Assembly (NCBI GenBank): GCA_965223245.1
Contig: CBDCVY010000013.1
Span: 1,922,001-1,986,000, forward strand
Reading direction: 5' to 3'
Origin: CBDCVY01 sp965223245
GTDB taxonomy: Bacteria > Nitrospinota > Nitrospinia > Nitrospinales > Nitrospinaceae
DNA: 64,000 nt
The position numbers and the translations under genes are program-made. This document shows, in pieces, positions 17,721 through 26,595 of the stretch. The notes below the pieces were generated by a model. The model did not search any database, was not told the origin of the DNA, and saw only the letters and a program-made list of their open reading frames with translations. Position 1 is the first letter of the stretch; every line of letters begins with the position of its first letter.

Positions 17721-18045
17721 AGATATTGATTATGAAGGAAGTATCGAAATCGATGAATTATTAATGGAGGAAGTGGGAATTTCGTCTTATGAACAAGTCC
17801 ATATTTATGATATTAATAATGGAAATCGCTTCATCACTTACGTGATTCCCGGAGAGAGAGGAAGTGGAAAAATTTCTGTAAATGGAGCTGCCGCAAGAAT
17901 GGTAGAGAGAAATGATCGCATCATTATTGCGGCTTATGGTATTATAAATGTTGAAAAAGAAGACAATTATCAACCTCGGGTTATCCTGTTAAATGAAAAC
18001 AATGAGATTGTTGAAAAACAGGGTGCCTTAGCTTTTACTTCCTAA
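17668..18045 (+). CDS. panD: Aspartate 1-decarboxylase proenzyme
   Basis: PanD makes beta-alanine from aspartate. The proenzyme cleaves itself between Gly24 and Ser25, converting the Ser to a pyruvoyl cofactor. Starting at ATG 17668 puts the YEGSIEID cleavage site exactly at Gly24-Ser25, which supports this start over TTG 17641. LSAKLHRATVTD at the N-terminus and the conserved INGNRF-like and SVNGAAARM segments fit. The 125-residue length is normal. It overlaps panC by 53 bp and completes the pantothenate route with panB, panC and coaBC. Confidence 0.95.
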   Translation: MQKIMLSAKLHRATVTDRDIDYEGSIEIDELLMEEVGISSYEQVHIYDINNGNRFITYVIPGERGSGKISVNGAAARMVERNDRIIIAAYGIINVEKEDNYQPRVILLNENNEIVEKQGALAFTS

Positions 18046-18053
18046 ACTATTTT

Positions 18054-18821
18054 ATGACCGAATTTTTCTGGACCCTATCATTAATTTTTACAATTTGGAT
18101 GTGTTTCGATTGCATTAATCGTAAAGAACATTTTGTTTGGATTATATTAATGATTGTATTGAGCTACCCAATTCCCCTAGGGGCTTTAGCTTATTACTTT
18201 TCCGTCAAAAATAAAGCTCCAAGCAAAGGCATGGGAAATGTAAAAATATTTCAATCCTCACCCCCCAAGGAGGTAGAGAATGAAGAGTCTTTGCAGTTAA
18301 AAGATCTGATAAATAAATTTCATAAACCCTACCACTACGAAAAGTTAGGTTCCTTGTACTTAGAAAAACGTCAATATGAGCAAGCTATCTCTCCTTTTAA
18401 GGAAGCAATTCAGCGCGATCCCGAATTAACTGAAGCACGTTATGGTTTAGCCAAATCTTTGCATGGTTTAGGAAGACACGCCGAGGCTGCCGAAATTTTG
18501 GAAGAGTTGATAAAAATAAATAAAAAATACGACTATGGTAATGCAATTTTCGGACTTGCTGAATGTTATCGCCTCTCGGGCCAAGAAGAAAAAGCTTTAG
18601 AAACTTATGAAGCCGTTATCAACTCTTATCATTTTTTCAAAGCCTACTATCATTATGCTCGATTGTTAGACAAACGTGGAAAAAAACAGGAAGCTATCGA
18701 CCACATGAAAAGTATTATTGGGTCTTCTAAAGATTTACCGGAATACAAACTTGAAAAAGAACGTCATTGGATAGAAGAAGCTTACAAATTCTTAAAAAAG
18801 AATGGCGTGGAACTGGCCTAA
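18054..18821 (+). CDS. Membrane-anchored TPR protein
   Basis: The N-terminus has two hydrophobic helices (about residues 4-20 and 28-50, with YPIPLGALAYYFSVK resembling PLDc_N-type membrane segments). About four tetratricopeptide repeats follow (residues 85-245), for example YEQAISPFKEAIQRDPEL and AEILEELIKIN. It should be an inner-membrane protein with a cytoplasmic or periplasmic interaction domain. It begins 8 bp after panD, so it probably shares that transcript, but nothing links it to pantothenate synthesis. Confidence 0.8.
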   Translation: MTEFFWTLSLIFTIWMCFDCINRKEHFVWIILMIVLSYPIPLGALAYYFSVKNKAPSKGMGNVKIFQSSPPKEVENEESLQLKDLINKFHKPYHYEKLGSLYLEKRQYEQAISPFKEAIQRDPELTEARYGLAKSLHGLGRHAEAAEILEELIKINKKYDYGNAIFGLAECYRLSGQEEKALETYEAVINSYHFFKAYYHYARLLDKRGKKQEAIDHMKSIIGSSKDLPEYKLEKERHWIEEAYKFLKKNGVELA

Positions 18822-19018
18822 CACTTGCATTAACTTTATCCTTTATAAAAAGCTCCCTTCCTTATTTTTAAATTTTTTACAATGATTTAGGATACCATTT
18901 TTAAAAAAAATGGGTTAGAATCCGTTCCTTATTAATTCAACACCGCTATTTTCCTACCCGTTTAGGAACCTTGCAGTTCACCTAACAAAGAGTTGATTTT
19001 AGAAAGGAAATTCTTTTT

Positions 19019-19567
19019 ATGACAATTTTGGCGGAAAATTTAAAATCGATCCGAAAGCGTCTTAATTGCACTCAAATGGCAATCTCCGATGTACTTGACA
19101 TTGGGTTTCGAACCTACGTTCGTTATGAAGCAGGGGAAAGGGATGCTCCCGTTTCCGTATTAATAAAAATTGCCAAACTAGGCAATATCACTTTAGATAG
19201 ACTTTTAACCACTAAACTTTCTACAGATGGCTTAAAGCTTTCTGACCAGGAAACTCTTCCAGTAAAAGCAGATAACGCCGAGGTCGTCAGTGGTTCAATA
19301 AAGGAAGGGCGCCTTACATTTAAAGGCATTAAAGAGGATTTCTGTGTTACCACTTCAGTTGCAGAAAGAAAACTTCTTAGCCATTTTAGAAAGCTAAATA
19401 CCTCTTCACAAAAAAAATGTATAAAGGACTTAGAAACGGTAATTGAGGCCAGCAATAATTCCAACGATTACCAATTGAAAGTTTCTAAGAAGTCTCAAAA
19501 AGTAAAAAACACAAAAAAATTAAAAAAAATGGCCAAGTCCATCAAAAAAATAACGGTTAAAGGTTAA
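19019..19567 (+). CDS. XRE-family DNA-binding protein with basic tail
   Basis: An N-terminal helix-turn-helix of the Cro/CI type spans about residues 5-60 (LKSIRKRLNCTQMAISDVL, then RTYVRYEAGERDAP). The middle is a poorly conserved linker and the last ~35 residues are very rich in Lys, which could bind nucleic acid non-specifically. An AAAGGAAA ribosome site precedes the ATG. It is a monocistronic regulator between the panD/TPR transcript and mutL; no ligand domain or obvious target operator is seen. The Lys-rich end is unusual for this family. Confidence 0.8.
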   Translation: MTILAENLKSIRKRLNCTQMAISDVLDIGFRTYVRYEAGERDAPVSVLIKIAKLGNITLDRLLTTKLSTDGLKLSDQETLPVKADNAEVVSGSIKEGRLTFKGIKEDFCVTTSVAERKLLSHFRKLNTSSQKKCIKDLETVIEASNNSNDYQLKVSKKSQKVKNTKKLKKMAKSIKKITVKG

Positions 19568-19622
19568 ATAAAAAATAACTTTTTAGAAATTCTAAAAACA
19601 AAGAGGAATGATTAGGACTGAA

Positions 19623-21488
19623 TTATTTTCTATGGAACTTTCGTAATATATCATTGATGTCAAATAATAAAGCAATGGGTCGTCCGTGAGGACATGTGAA
19701 AGGCATTTGTGTTTGCTCTAAATCCGAAATTAATTTCCTAATCTGATCTAATTTCATAGGATGGTTTATCATTATCGCATTACGGCAAGCCATCATTATA
19801 ATAACCTCTTCATATTTTTCCTTCAAAGAAACCTCAGGGTCTTCCCGATTCAATGACTCAATAATGTCACGTAAAAGATGAACCGGGTCATGTTTTTTTA
19901 AAACAGCAGGAACCGCTCTCAGTAGAAATCCATTGTCTCCAAAAGGTTCAATTTCAATTCCCAAGGATTGGACCAGCTTTAAATGATGGTTTAACACCTC
20001 AGTCTCCACCGGCGAAAGATCCACGGTAACCGGAAATAATAAGGTTTGAATTTCTAGAGATTTATTTTCAGCAGACTCCCTGAATCTTTCATACAGAACC
20101 CGTTCGTGGGCAATATGTTGATCCACAACTAGCAAACCTCGCGAGCCCTGCATAATTATGAAGGATTGATTTAATTGTCCGATTGGCTCAAACTCAGAAA
20201 AAATCAAATCTGAAACTGTATTTGGTTTCTGGTCAAAAAATTCAATTTGAAAATTTGACGGACAGTTTAAAGGAGATTCATTCGTAAATTGAGGTCTACT
20301 CCCTAAAAAGGTTTCTACTGCCTGGTTAATGGGAACATGGGTAGGATTAAATTTATTTACGCTTGAATATTCTTTTTCATATGGAATTCGAGATTGTTGC
20401 GTCGACTGTTTAAGATTGAATTTTGATTCGTAGCTTGAAATTTCATCATTTTTTGGAAAATCAACTTCCGCTATTATATCTTTCGAGTTTCCAGGAAAAC
20501 TTTTTTCATTTAAATGAAGTGCTTCCTGTATAGCTTCCGCAACAAATTGCTGAACTTCTTTTTTAAAAGCAAACCTAACTTCAGCTTTTGCCGGATGGAC
20601 ATTAACATCCAGCAATTCAGGTTCCATTTCTAAAAACAAAAAAAGTGCTGGATGTTGTCCTTTAGGTAACAAATGACTGTAACCCCAACGAACCGCCCAT
20701 TGCAAAGCATCATCTTTTACATGTCTCAAATTTACAAAACAAAATTGATTTTTTCGATTGTTATAAGTAAACACAGGAGAAGAAACAAACCCATTAATTT
20801 TGTATTTCCCATCTGAACGGTTCACGACAATCAATTCTTTTGCTAATTCCGGCCCAAACAATTCAGCTATTCTGTAAAGAACATGCTCATTTGGAAGTGT
20901 ATCAATGACTTTACGTCGGTTATGAATAAGTAGAAATTGGATTTTTGGATGAGCCAATGCTTGCTGCTGAACAACTTGGGTAATTTGGGCCGATTCCGTA
21001 CTGTTTGCTTTTAAGAATTTTTTTCTTGCAGGAGTATTGTAAAAAATATCCTCAACTTCTATTGTGGTTCCTTGCGGGCAAGCCACTTCGCGCAGTTTAG
21101 GTTTGCTTCCCCCTTCGATACGTATTTCTGTTCCAGCCTTTGAGGAGGAATTAAACGATTTCATCCTTACTTTTGCAATAGAAGCTATACTGGGTAAAGC
21201 CTCGCCTCTAAACCCCAAGGTACAAATCCGAGAAAGATCGTCCTGAGTAGATATTTTACTGGTCGCATGTCTTTCAAAAGACAACCGAGCATTTTCAGAT
21301 CCCATCCCGCAACCGTTATCAATGACACGGATCAACTTTTTCCCGGACTCCTCAATTTCAATTTGAATACGGGTCGACCCTGCATCAATAGAGTTTTCTA
21401 CCAATTCTTTTACAACGGATGCAGGACGTTCCACCACTTCGCCCGCTGCAATTTGATTGGATAATTCTAAAGGGAGAATCTTTATCAT
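19623..21488 (-). CDS. mutL: DNA mismatch repair protein MutL
   Basis: This 621-residue protein couples MutS mismatch recognition to strand incision. The GHKL ATPase domain (about residues 1-330) has IAAGEVVERPASVVKELVEN, SIDAGS, DNGCGM and RGEALPSIA. A variable linker covers about 335-430. The C-terminal dimerisation/endonuclease domain holds DQHIAHERVLYE (metal-binding motif, with Ile for Ala), ACRNAI and CPHGRP. It is therefore the nicking MutL type of organisms without MutH. It converges on the XRE gene. The start is normal for the family. Confidence 0.96.
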   Translation of the reverse strand: MIKILPLELSNQIAAGEVVERPASVVKELVENSIDAGSTRIQIEIEESGKKLIRVIDNGCGMGSENARLSFERHATSKISTQDDLSRICTLGFRGEALPSIASIAKVRMKSFNSSSKAGTEIRIEGGSKPKLREVACPQGTTIEVEDIFYNTPARKKFLKANSTESAQITQVVQQQALAHPKIQFLLIHNRRKVIDTLPNEHVLYRIAELFGPELAKELIVVNRSDGKYKINGFVSSPVFTYNNRKNQFCFVNLRHVKDDALQWAVRWGYSHLLPKGQHPALFLFLEMEPELLDVNVHPAKAEVRFAFKKEVQQFVAEAIQEALHLNEKSFPGNSKDIIAEVDFPKNDEISSYESKFNLKQSTQQSRIPYEKEYSSVNKFNPTHVPINQAVETFLGSRPQFTNESPLNCPSNFQIEFFDQKPNTVSDLIFSEFEPIGQLNQSFIIMQGSRGLLVVDQHIAHERVLYERFRESAENKSLEIQTLLFPVTVDLSPVETEVLNHHLKLVQSLGIEIEPFGDNGFLLRAVPAVLKKHDPVHLLRDIIESLNREDPEVSLKEKYEEVIIMMACRNAIMINHPMKLDQIRKLISDLEQTQMPFTCPHGRPIALLFDINDILRKFHRK

Positions 21489-21597
21489 TTATTTTAAAAC
21501 CTTTTATTAGGTTTTTCTGGTTATCTAATAAACCAATTAGGTCGATAAGACTAAAGCTGATTGTATCTCAAATTCAGGGATTTTCAAAAGTCACTAA

Positions 21598-22998
21598 ATG
21601 GAAAAATTCTTTCAAAAAAATAAAGAAGCATTTTCTCTAAAAACCCCTTCTATAACAAATATATCTGAAGAAATTCCCCATAATTTTCAAATACAAACCA
21701 CCCCCAGCGGTTATCCCACTCTAAAAATTGAAAATCAATGGATTCATAGCACCTATGATCCCCGAAAAGAGGGAAAAACTTTTGCTCAAAAAATTACCAA
21801 AGGAAGTCAGGTAATGGTTTATGGGTTTGGATTAGGCTACCACTTAGAATCCATTTTAGATGCCATAGGACCCGATGGCTTCTTATTAACTATTGAACTT
21901 AACCCGGATTTATTATCAGCGGCCTTCTCTAATCGGCACTTAATTCCCCTTGCCACTAGAAAAAATTTTCATTTAATTTTTGGTAGTGATGAAAATTTGG
22001 TTTCAAGTGAAGTTTCAAAATACATGACCCACCTTGAAAACAAAATAGACAGAGGAAAACTGGAAATATTGATCCATTCGCCTTCTTTTAAAGTTGCCCC
22101 TAAAGGTTTTCCAAAATTGACCCACTCAATTGAAACCTTATTAATGGAACGTCGGGTACCAGCTGTTTTTGGAGACAAGGAGGTTGAGAACTATTTTTAT
22201 AACAAACCTTCCTTTAACCATTTCTTGGGAGTAAATTCTTTATTTCAAAAACATTCCAACCAGTTAGGAATTTTAGTAAGTGCAGGTCCTTCTCTGGATG
22301 GACTCATTCCTTACCTTTCAATCTTTCCTAAAGAAAGTATATTGTCATGTGTAGATACAGCTCTACCCATTTTTAAAAACGCAGAAATTTCACCTCATTA
22401 TATATTCACTCTAGATCCTCAAGATATCAGCTTTGATCATTTTATAGACTTTAACTTTGAGGACTCTTCTCTGGTTTTTATCCCGACGGCAAACCCCAGA
22501 ATTGTCCATAATTTTAGTGGAAATAAATTCGTTGCTTTTAAAGAAAATCATTCCTCTTTAAAATATGAAAAAAATATTGCTGAAGAAAAAGGGTTCACAA
22601 AGGCTGGAGGGTCAGTTGCATGCTTAGCCTTGGAAACATTAATACGAATGGGTTGTAACCCTATTTTACTTATTGGCCAGGATTGTGCTTTTCCAAATCA
22701 AAGAAACTACTCTCGAAATGCAAATAACTATGACAATCAAATAAAAGAAGTTTCGCAAATTGAAACCCTTCAACAATTTGGTACCAGGAAGAACAAGGAA
22801 GTAAAAATGATTGAAGTACCAAGATATGATGGACAAAATGTAATCACAAATACAATTTTATATAGTTATTTAAGGACTCTTGAACAAATAATTCAATCCA
22901 GTCCTCATACTCAAATATATAGCTTATGTTCTCACGGCGCTGCCATAGAAAACGTAATACCTTTAGGTTCCATCAATGAGTTGATGCATTTTATCTAA
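21598..22998 (+). CDS. DUF115 / MptE-like (Maf-related) protein
   Basis: The 466-residue protein carries a DUF115 domain (about residues 215-400), also called 6-hydroxymethylpterin pyrophosphokinase MptE-like. Visible are GILVSAGPSLDG, SCVDTALPIFKNAEISPHY, FTLDPQD and a later GGSVACLALETLIRMGCNPI with LIGQDCAFP. Related Maf proteins act in flagellin glycosylation with nonulosonic acids, and archaeal MptE in pterin synthesis. Neither flagellar nor pterin genes are adjacent, so the substrate is open. It begins 109 bp from the divergent mutL start. Confidence 0.82.
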   Translation: MEKFFQKNKEAFSLKTPSITNISEEIPHNFQIQTTPSGYPTLKIENQWIHSTYDPRKEGKTFAQKITKGSQVMVYGFGLGYHLESILDAIGPDGFLLTIELNPDLLSAAFSNRHLIPLATRKNFHLIFGSDENLVSSEVSKYMTHLENKIDRGKLEILIHSPSFKVAPKGFPKLTHSIETLLMERRVPAVFGDKEVENYFYNKPSFNHFLGVNSLFQKHSNQLGILVSAGPSLDGLIPYLSIFPKESILSCVDTALPIFKNAEISPHYIFTLDPQDISFDHFIDFNFEDSSLVFIPTANPRIVHNFSGNKFVAFKENHSSLKYEKNIAEEKGFTKAGGSVACLALETLIRMGCNPILLIGQDCAFPNQRNYSRNANNYDNQIKEVSQIETLQQFGTRKNKEVKMIEVPRYDGQNVITNTILYSYLRTLEQIIQSSPHTQIYSLCSHGAAIENVIPLGSINELMHFI

Positions 22999-23018
22999 TA
23001 TAAAAGTAAGCTATACAA

Positions 23019-23687
23019 ATGATCCATAAAAATACCCGAATAAAAATAATTTTTATTGGTTTAGGTCTGATTTTTATGACCGTTACTCTTTTTCAAGATT
23101 ATCTCAAACCAGATAAAAGGAATAGCAAGCCTCTGCCCAACTCAGCCAACCACAAAAAATTAGAGCATTCAAATAGTTCAAGCGAAAGTCATGGAGAAGA
23201 CTTAAACCACAACCATAAACATAAAGAAGAAAATAAGTTATCATCTTTTGACAAACTACCCGCCCCGGTTCCGGATCCTATTAAACAAAGAAGAATGGGT
23301 ATTCATCATTACAATGAAGGGAATAAATTTTTAAAGGAGGGAAAATGGAAACTGGCAATCGAAAATTACGAGATGGCACTAGCCCATGATACAGAAATCT
23401 ATCAAGTCTATTTAAACATGAGCAATGCCTTCTTAATGGGTGAACAATGGGACAGAGCTCTTCAAACTCTAAAAACATTAGAAACCAAAAAACCGGACCT
23501 TCCGTCCCTTCATTATAACTTAGCCTGCTACTATTCTTTGAATCAACAAATTGAAAACAGCTTGTCTTCTATTAAACGTGCAGTAGAACTCGGTTACAAA
23601 CCCAAAAGTGACATCTTAAATGACGCTGATTTGGAATTTCTTCGAAAAAGCCAAGCATTTCAAAAGTGGGTTGATAACCTCAAATAA
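23019..23687 (+). CDS. Membrane-anchored TPR protein with His-rich linker
   Basis: An N-terminal hydrophobic helix (about residues 10-26) should anchor this 222-residue protein. It is followed by a disordered Ser/Asn/His-rich linker (about 35-70, including SHGEDLNHNHKHK) that could bind metal ions or only act as a spacer. Two to three TPR-like repeats follow (about 90-205): HHYNEGNKFLKEGKWKLAIE and YNLACYYSLNQQIENSLSSI. It starts 20 bp after the DUF115 gene, probably in one transcript. No specific function is recognised. Confidence 0.78.
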   Translation: MIHKNTRIKIIFIGLGLIFMTVTLFQDYLKPDKRNSKPLPNSANHKKLEHSNSSSESHGEDLNHNHKHKEENKLSSFDKLPAPVPDPIKQRRMGIHHYNEGNKFLKEGKWKLAIENYEMALAHDTEIYQVYLNMSNAFLMGEQWDRALQTLKTLETKKPDLPSLHYNLACYYSLNQQIENSLSSIKRAVELGYKPKSDILNDADLEFLRKSQAFQKWVDNLK

Positions 23688-23701
23688 ATCCGTCCTTAGG
23701 T

Positions 23702-24880
23702 CTACTCTGGGTTTTTAATTTCCGAAGGTACTAACGAGACTTTTCCGTGCTTGTTGATAACTAAACCCAGTTTTCCTTGAAGAATATGATGCAGGTCATC
23801 ACCGATCAAATCTCTTTTCCATCCCCGAAAAAGAGGGTGGTCTTCTAAATCATCTTCCTGTTCATGTCCCCTTACAAAAGAGTGAATGGTTTTTCGGTCC
23901 GCTAAAACATTGGGTTCAATTTTTAATTCCTCCGAACGAATTTGTACATATGCAGCAATTAACTCTTCCACTCCTCGACTTGTAGAATAATTATTGGATT
24001 CAGGAATAACCGGATAATCGCTTTTCGGGACATTTAATCCCTTTTGAATCGCATTGATAATTTTCTCTCCTTTTGAAGCCGCTTCCTTCGGATGTAATCC
24101 GCGGATGGTAGAAAGCTTCTCAAGGGAATCAGGTAAATTACGTGCCATTTCTAATAGAGGTTCATCGCGAACCACGGCTTTTGCCAAACAATTTCGCTTT
24201 TTCGCTTCCTCTTCTCTCCAAGCAGCAATTTCTCTAAGTACCGCTAAATTTTTAGGTTTAAGAGTTCTGTAATTTTTAATTCTCATAAACTGCTTATGAG
24301 GATCAGGGAGTTGATAATTTTTTTCGTCCTCCAGTGGTCTCAACTCTTCATAAACCCAATCAACTCTGTCCAATTCATTTAATTTCTCCAGTAGCCGCCA
24401 ATATACCGGAAGTAAATAAAGAACATCATTCAAGGCATAGTCAATTTGACTTTGTCTAAGCGGACGATGACACCAATCAGAGTAAGTTTCTGACTTTCCA
24501 ATTTTTTTCCCGATCGCTTTATAAACAATTTTGGCAAATGAAATTTGAGTTCCCCACCCTAAAAGTGAAGCAGCGACTTGAGTATCGAATATAGGACTAA
24601 CTACCTTGCCACATAGTCTATAAAGAATTTCAATATCCTGTTTCCCAGCATGAAATACCTTTATTTTATCCTTCTGCTTAAAAACCTCTAACAAAGGGTT
24701 CAGGTCCTTAATCTTAATAGGATCTACGGCCGCGCAAACCCCCTCCCCTGCAACTTGGATTAAACCCAATCGATGAAAATAAGTTTTTTCGCGGACAAAC
24801 TCAGTATCTATAGCTAAGACATTACAGTCTTTTAATTTCTCAGTAAGAGAAATCAATTCTTCTTGGGTAGTAAGGTACAT
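23702..24880 (-). CDS. rnd: Ribonuclease D
   Basis: This 3'-5' exoribonuclease matures tRNA and other small RNA 3' ends. DEDDy exonuclease motifs are present: ExoI in AIDTEFVRE, ExoII in VFHAGKQDIEIL, and ExoIII in YALNDVLYLLPVY with the catalytic Tyr. An HRDC domain (about residues 210-295) follows the catalytic domain and a second helical region ends the 392-residue protein, matching the usual length. The gene converges on the TPR gene. No anomalies are seen. Confidence 0.95.
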   Translation of the reverse strand: MYLTTQEELISLTEKLKDCNVLAIDTEFVREKTYFHRLGLIQVAGEGVCAAVDPIKIKDLNPLLEVFKQKDKIKVFHAGKQDIEILYRLCGKVVSPIFDTQVAASLLGWGTQISFAKIVYKAIGKKIGKSETYSDWCHRPLRQSQIDYALNDVLYLLPVYWRLLEKLNELDRVDWVYEELRPLEDEKNYQLPDPHKQFMRIKNYRTLKPKNLAVLREIAAWREEEAKKRNCLAKAVVRDEPLLEMARNLPDSLEKLSTIRGLHPKEAASKGEKIINAIQKGLNVPKSDYPVIPESNNYSTSRGVEELIAAYVQIRSEELKIEPNVLADRKTIHSFVRGHEQEDDLEDHPLFRGWKRDLIGDDLHHILQGKLGLVINKHGKVSLVPSEIKNPE

Positions 24881-24985
24881 TCACTTTCCAAAGGAAATGC
24901 AAAAATAACTTTTCAAATTATTTTGTGCACAATTCAATAAAACCCGCTCAGTAAAAAATAAAATGAAAAAAGGAAGAAACAATTT

Positions 24986-25057
24986 ATGGCAAAATCAAAT
25001 TTCTATTATAAAGGTAAGAATTGGGTTTCCAACCCTGAAAAGATGGGAATAACTTAA
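24986..25057 (+). CDS. Possible 23-residue small protein
   Basis: An ATG at 24986 preceded by AGGAAG (10 bases upstream) opens a 23-codon frame encoding an aromatic, basic peptide (starting MAKSNFYYKG and ending EKMGIT). It sits in an otherwise empty gap between the rnd start and a convergent small gene. The ribosome site is good, but without homologues it is only a candidate. Confidence 0.3.
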   Translation: MAKSNFYYKGKNWVSNPEKMGIT

Positions 25058-25063
25058 GACATG

Positions 25064-25273
25064 CTAATCAAAATTGCTAAAGGGCCTAGTGGAAGAACTA
25101 TCTGAGTTTAAGGACCCTTTTCCATAATTAAAATCTCCTTCTTCAACTTTAAGGTTTCCGTAATACTCTTGACCTTGCTTGTCGGTATTCCAAAATTTCT
25201 TACTTAATGATTTTGAGGATATCACCTTTTTTAAGGATCCGTCCTTGTTCAAAATTTTTACCTGATAAAACAT
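25064..25273 (-). CDS. Small hypothetical protein
   Basis: A 69-residue frame starts at ATG 25273, seven bases after AAAGGGC; a longer version from 25330 lacks such a site. The product (MFYQVKILNKDGSLKK to the end) looks like a small beta-rich cytoplasmic protein with a polar, Ser-rich end, and I do not recognise the family. It has its own gap upstream and converges on the possible 23-residue ORF. Confidence 0.5.
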   Translation of the reverse strand: MFYQVKILNKDGSLKKVISSKSLSKKFWNTDKQGQEYYGNLKVEEGDFNYGKGSLNSDSSSTRPFSNFD

Positions 25274-25539
25274 AGTATGCCCTTTCAAAGAGGTTAAATA
25301 AGTAAATAGAAAGGACTCACCATCTCCCAAACACTATAATTTAAAAAGCAATGAAAACTCATATTGGTTTACATTGCATGCCAAGAAAATATTAATAATT
25401 GAACCAATTGTCAAGTAAATAAGTACTTTAAATCAGAAAATTTCCTCCCACGATTTATTCTAATTTAAGATCCAATTTTTTATTTCATTTCAATTTAAAA
25501 AAAAATGGATTAACAAGGCTACGTGAATTAGATTTCGCA
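25274..25539. other. AT-rich intergenic stretch
   Basis: Together with the tsaB promoter region this is about 360 bp without a convincing gene. It holds the upstream region of the small minus-strand gene; a TATAGT-like -10 lies on the minus strand just above 25330. I see no RNA gene, repeat or attachment site. Confidence 0.5.
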
Positions 25540-25568
25540 TTGACTTTTTGGGTAGAATCCAATAAGTT
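25540..25568 (+). promoter_or_regulatory. Candidate promoter of tsaB
   Basis: TTGACT (25540-25545) and TAAGTT (25563-25568) are 17 bp apart, with a predicted leader of about 60 bases to tsaB. The -35 is good and the -10 is weak. Confidence 0.35.
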
Positions 25569-25636
25569 ATTGCAATAAACAGAGGTTCAGTGGAATCCAG
25601 TTAAACTTTTGGGTAGTCTGGGTTTTAAGGCAATTA

Positions 25637-26341
25637 ATGATGATAATTTTAGGAATAAACTCCTCCACTCCTCAAAGTAGCGTTGCCCTCCTGTTAAATC
25701 AGAAAGTATTATTTCAAACTAACTCTATCGAAAATACAAAAGGGTCACAAACCGTTTTGAATATGGTAGATAATGTATTAACCCAGTCCAAACTAAGTAT
25801 TCAAGATGTGGATTGCTTTACGGTAACTACAGGACCTGGGTCTTTTACTGGTTTACGTGTGGGTATAAGTTTAGTAAAAGGATTTGTGTTGGTTACCCAA
25901 AAGCCATTTGCAGGAATCAGTACTTTAAAGGCTTTAGCAAATATAGTTAAACCCTGCTCACAACCTATTTGCTCAATTTTGGACGCCCGCAAGAAGCAAT
26001 TGTATGCCGGGTTATATCAACACAAAAATAAAGAACCAGAAGCTCTCAGGGCAGAAAGTGCAATTTATCCGGAAGAATTAATTGATTGGATTACAGAACC
26101 TACTTATTTTATAGGCTCAGGCCTGGAGCAATATAAGAAACAGATAAAATCACTGTTAGGCAAAAACTTTTTAGATGCCCCCGAGTTAAATGATTGGAAT
26201 ATTGCTTCATCCGCTATCCATTTAACACAAAAAAACTTCGATACTGAAAAAAACTACAACTTGAATTTTTTAAAAATTAATTACCTTAGAAAATCAGAAG
26301 CTGAGATTAACCTTAATCCACTTGCCACGAAAGGAGATTAA
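25637..26341 (+). CDS. tsaB: tRNA threonylcarbamoyladenosine biosynthesis protein TsaB
   Basis: TsaB is the non-catalytic ASKHA-fold partner of TsaD in making t6A37 on ANN-decoding tRNAs. The N-terminal sequence ILGINSSTPQSSVALL and the family signature TTGPGSFTGLRVG with GISTLKALA are diagnostic. The length of 234 residues is normal. The C-terminus (NYLRKSEAEIN) also matches, since this family commonly ends in YLR. A DUF465 gene follows after 3 bp and the transcript ends at a terminator near 26640. Confidence 0.94.
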   Translation: MMIILGINSSTPQSSVALLLNQKVLFQTNSIENTKGSQTVLNMVDNVLTQSKLSIQDVDCFTVTTGPGSFTGLRVGISLVKGFVLVTQKPFAGISTLKALANIVKPCSQPICSILDARKKQLYAGLYQHKNKEPEALRAESAIYPEELIDWITEPTYFIGSGLEQYKKQIKSLLGKNFLDAPELNDWNIASSAIHLTQKNFDTEKNYNLNFLKINYLRKSEAEINLNPLATKGD

Positions 26342-26344
26342 GCC

Positions 26345-26572
26345 ATGGAAATTGACAATGAGTTGCTGGAAAAAGTAAAAAGCAGCAACACCGAATTTAA
26401 ACAACTCTTTGATGAACACACGGAATTAAAATCTAGAGTTGAAGAACTAAACAAACTAAAGTTTCTTACTCCCGAACAGGAACTCGAAAAGAAAAAAATT
26501 CAAAAACAAAAACTGAAAAATAAAGATCGAATGAACACGATAATTGGAGAGTATCATTCCAGTCTGCACTAG
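26345..26572 (+). CDS. DUF465 (YdcH-like) small coiled-coil protein
   Basis: This 75-residue, highly charged, all-helical protein matches the DUF465/YdcH pattern: a first helix with FKQLFDEHTELKSRVEEL, a short turn at LTPEQ, and a Lys-rich second helix. The function of the family is not established. It starts 3 bp after tsaB and is probably cotranscribed. The terminator downstream lies 28 bp past its stop codon. Confidence 0.82.
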   Translation: MEIDNELLEKVKSSNTEFKQLFDEHTELKSRVEELNKLKFLTPEQELEKKKIQKQKLKNKDRMNTIIGEYHSSLH

Positions 26573-26595
26573 CATTCTATAACTGACAATTTCAT

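Noticed and set aside
19587..19605. TTTTTAGAA/TTCTAAAAA palindrome between XRE gene and mutL as a bidirectional terminator
   Set aside because: Stem is almost pure A/T with a one-base loop and no trailing T-run; too weak to support.
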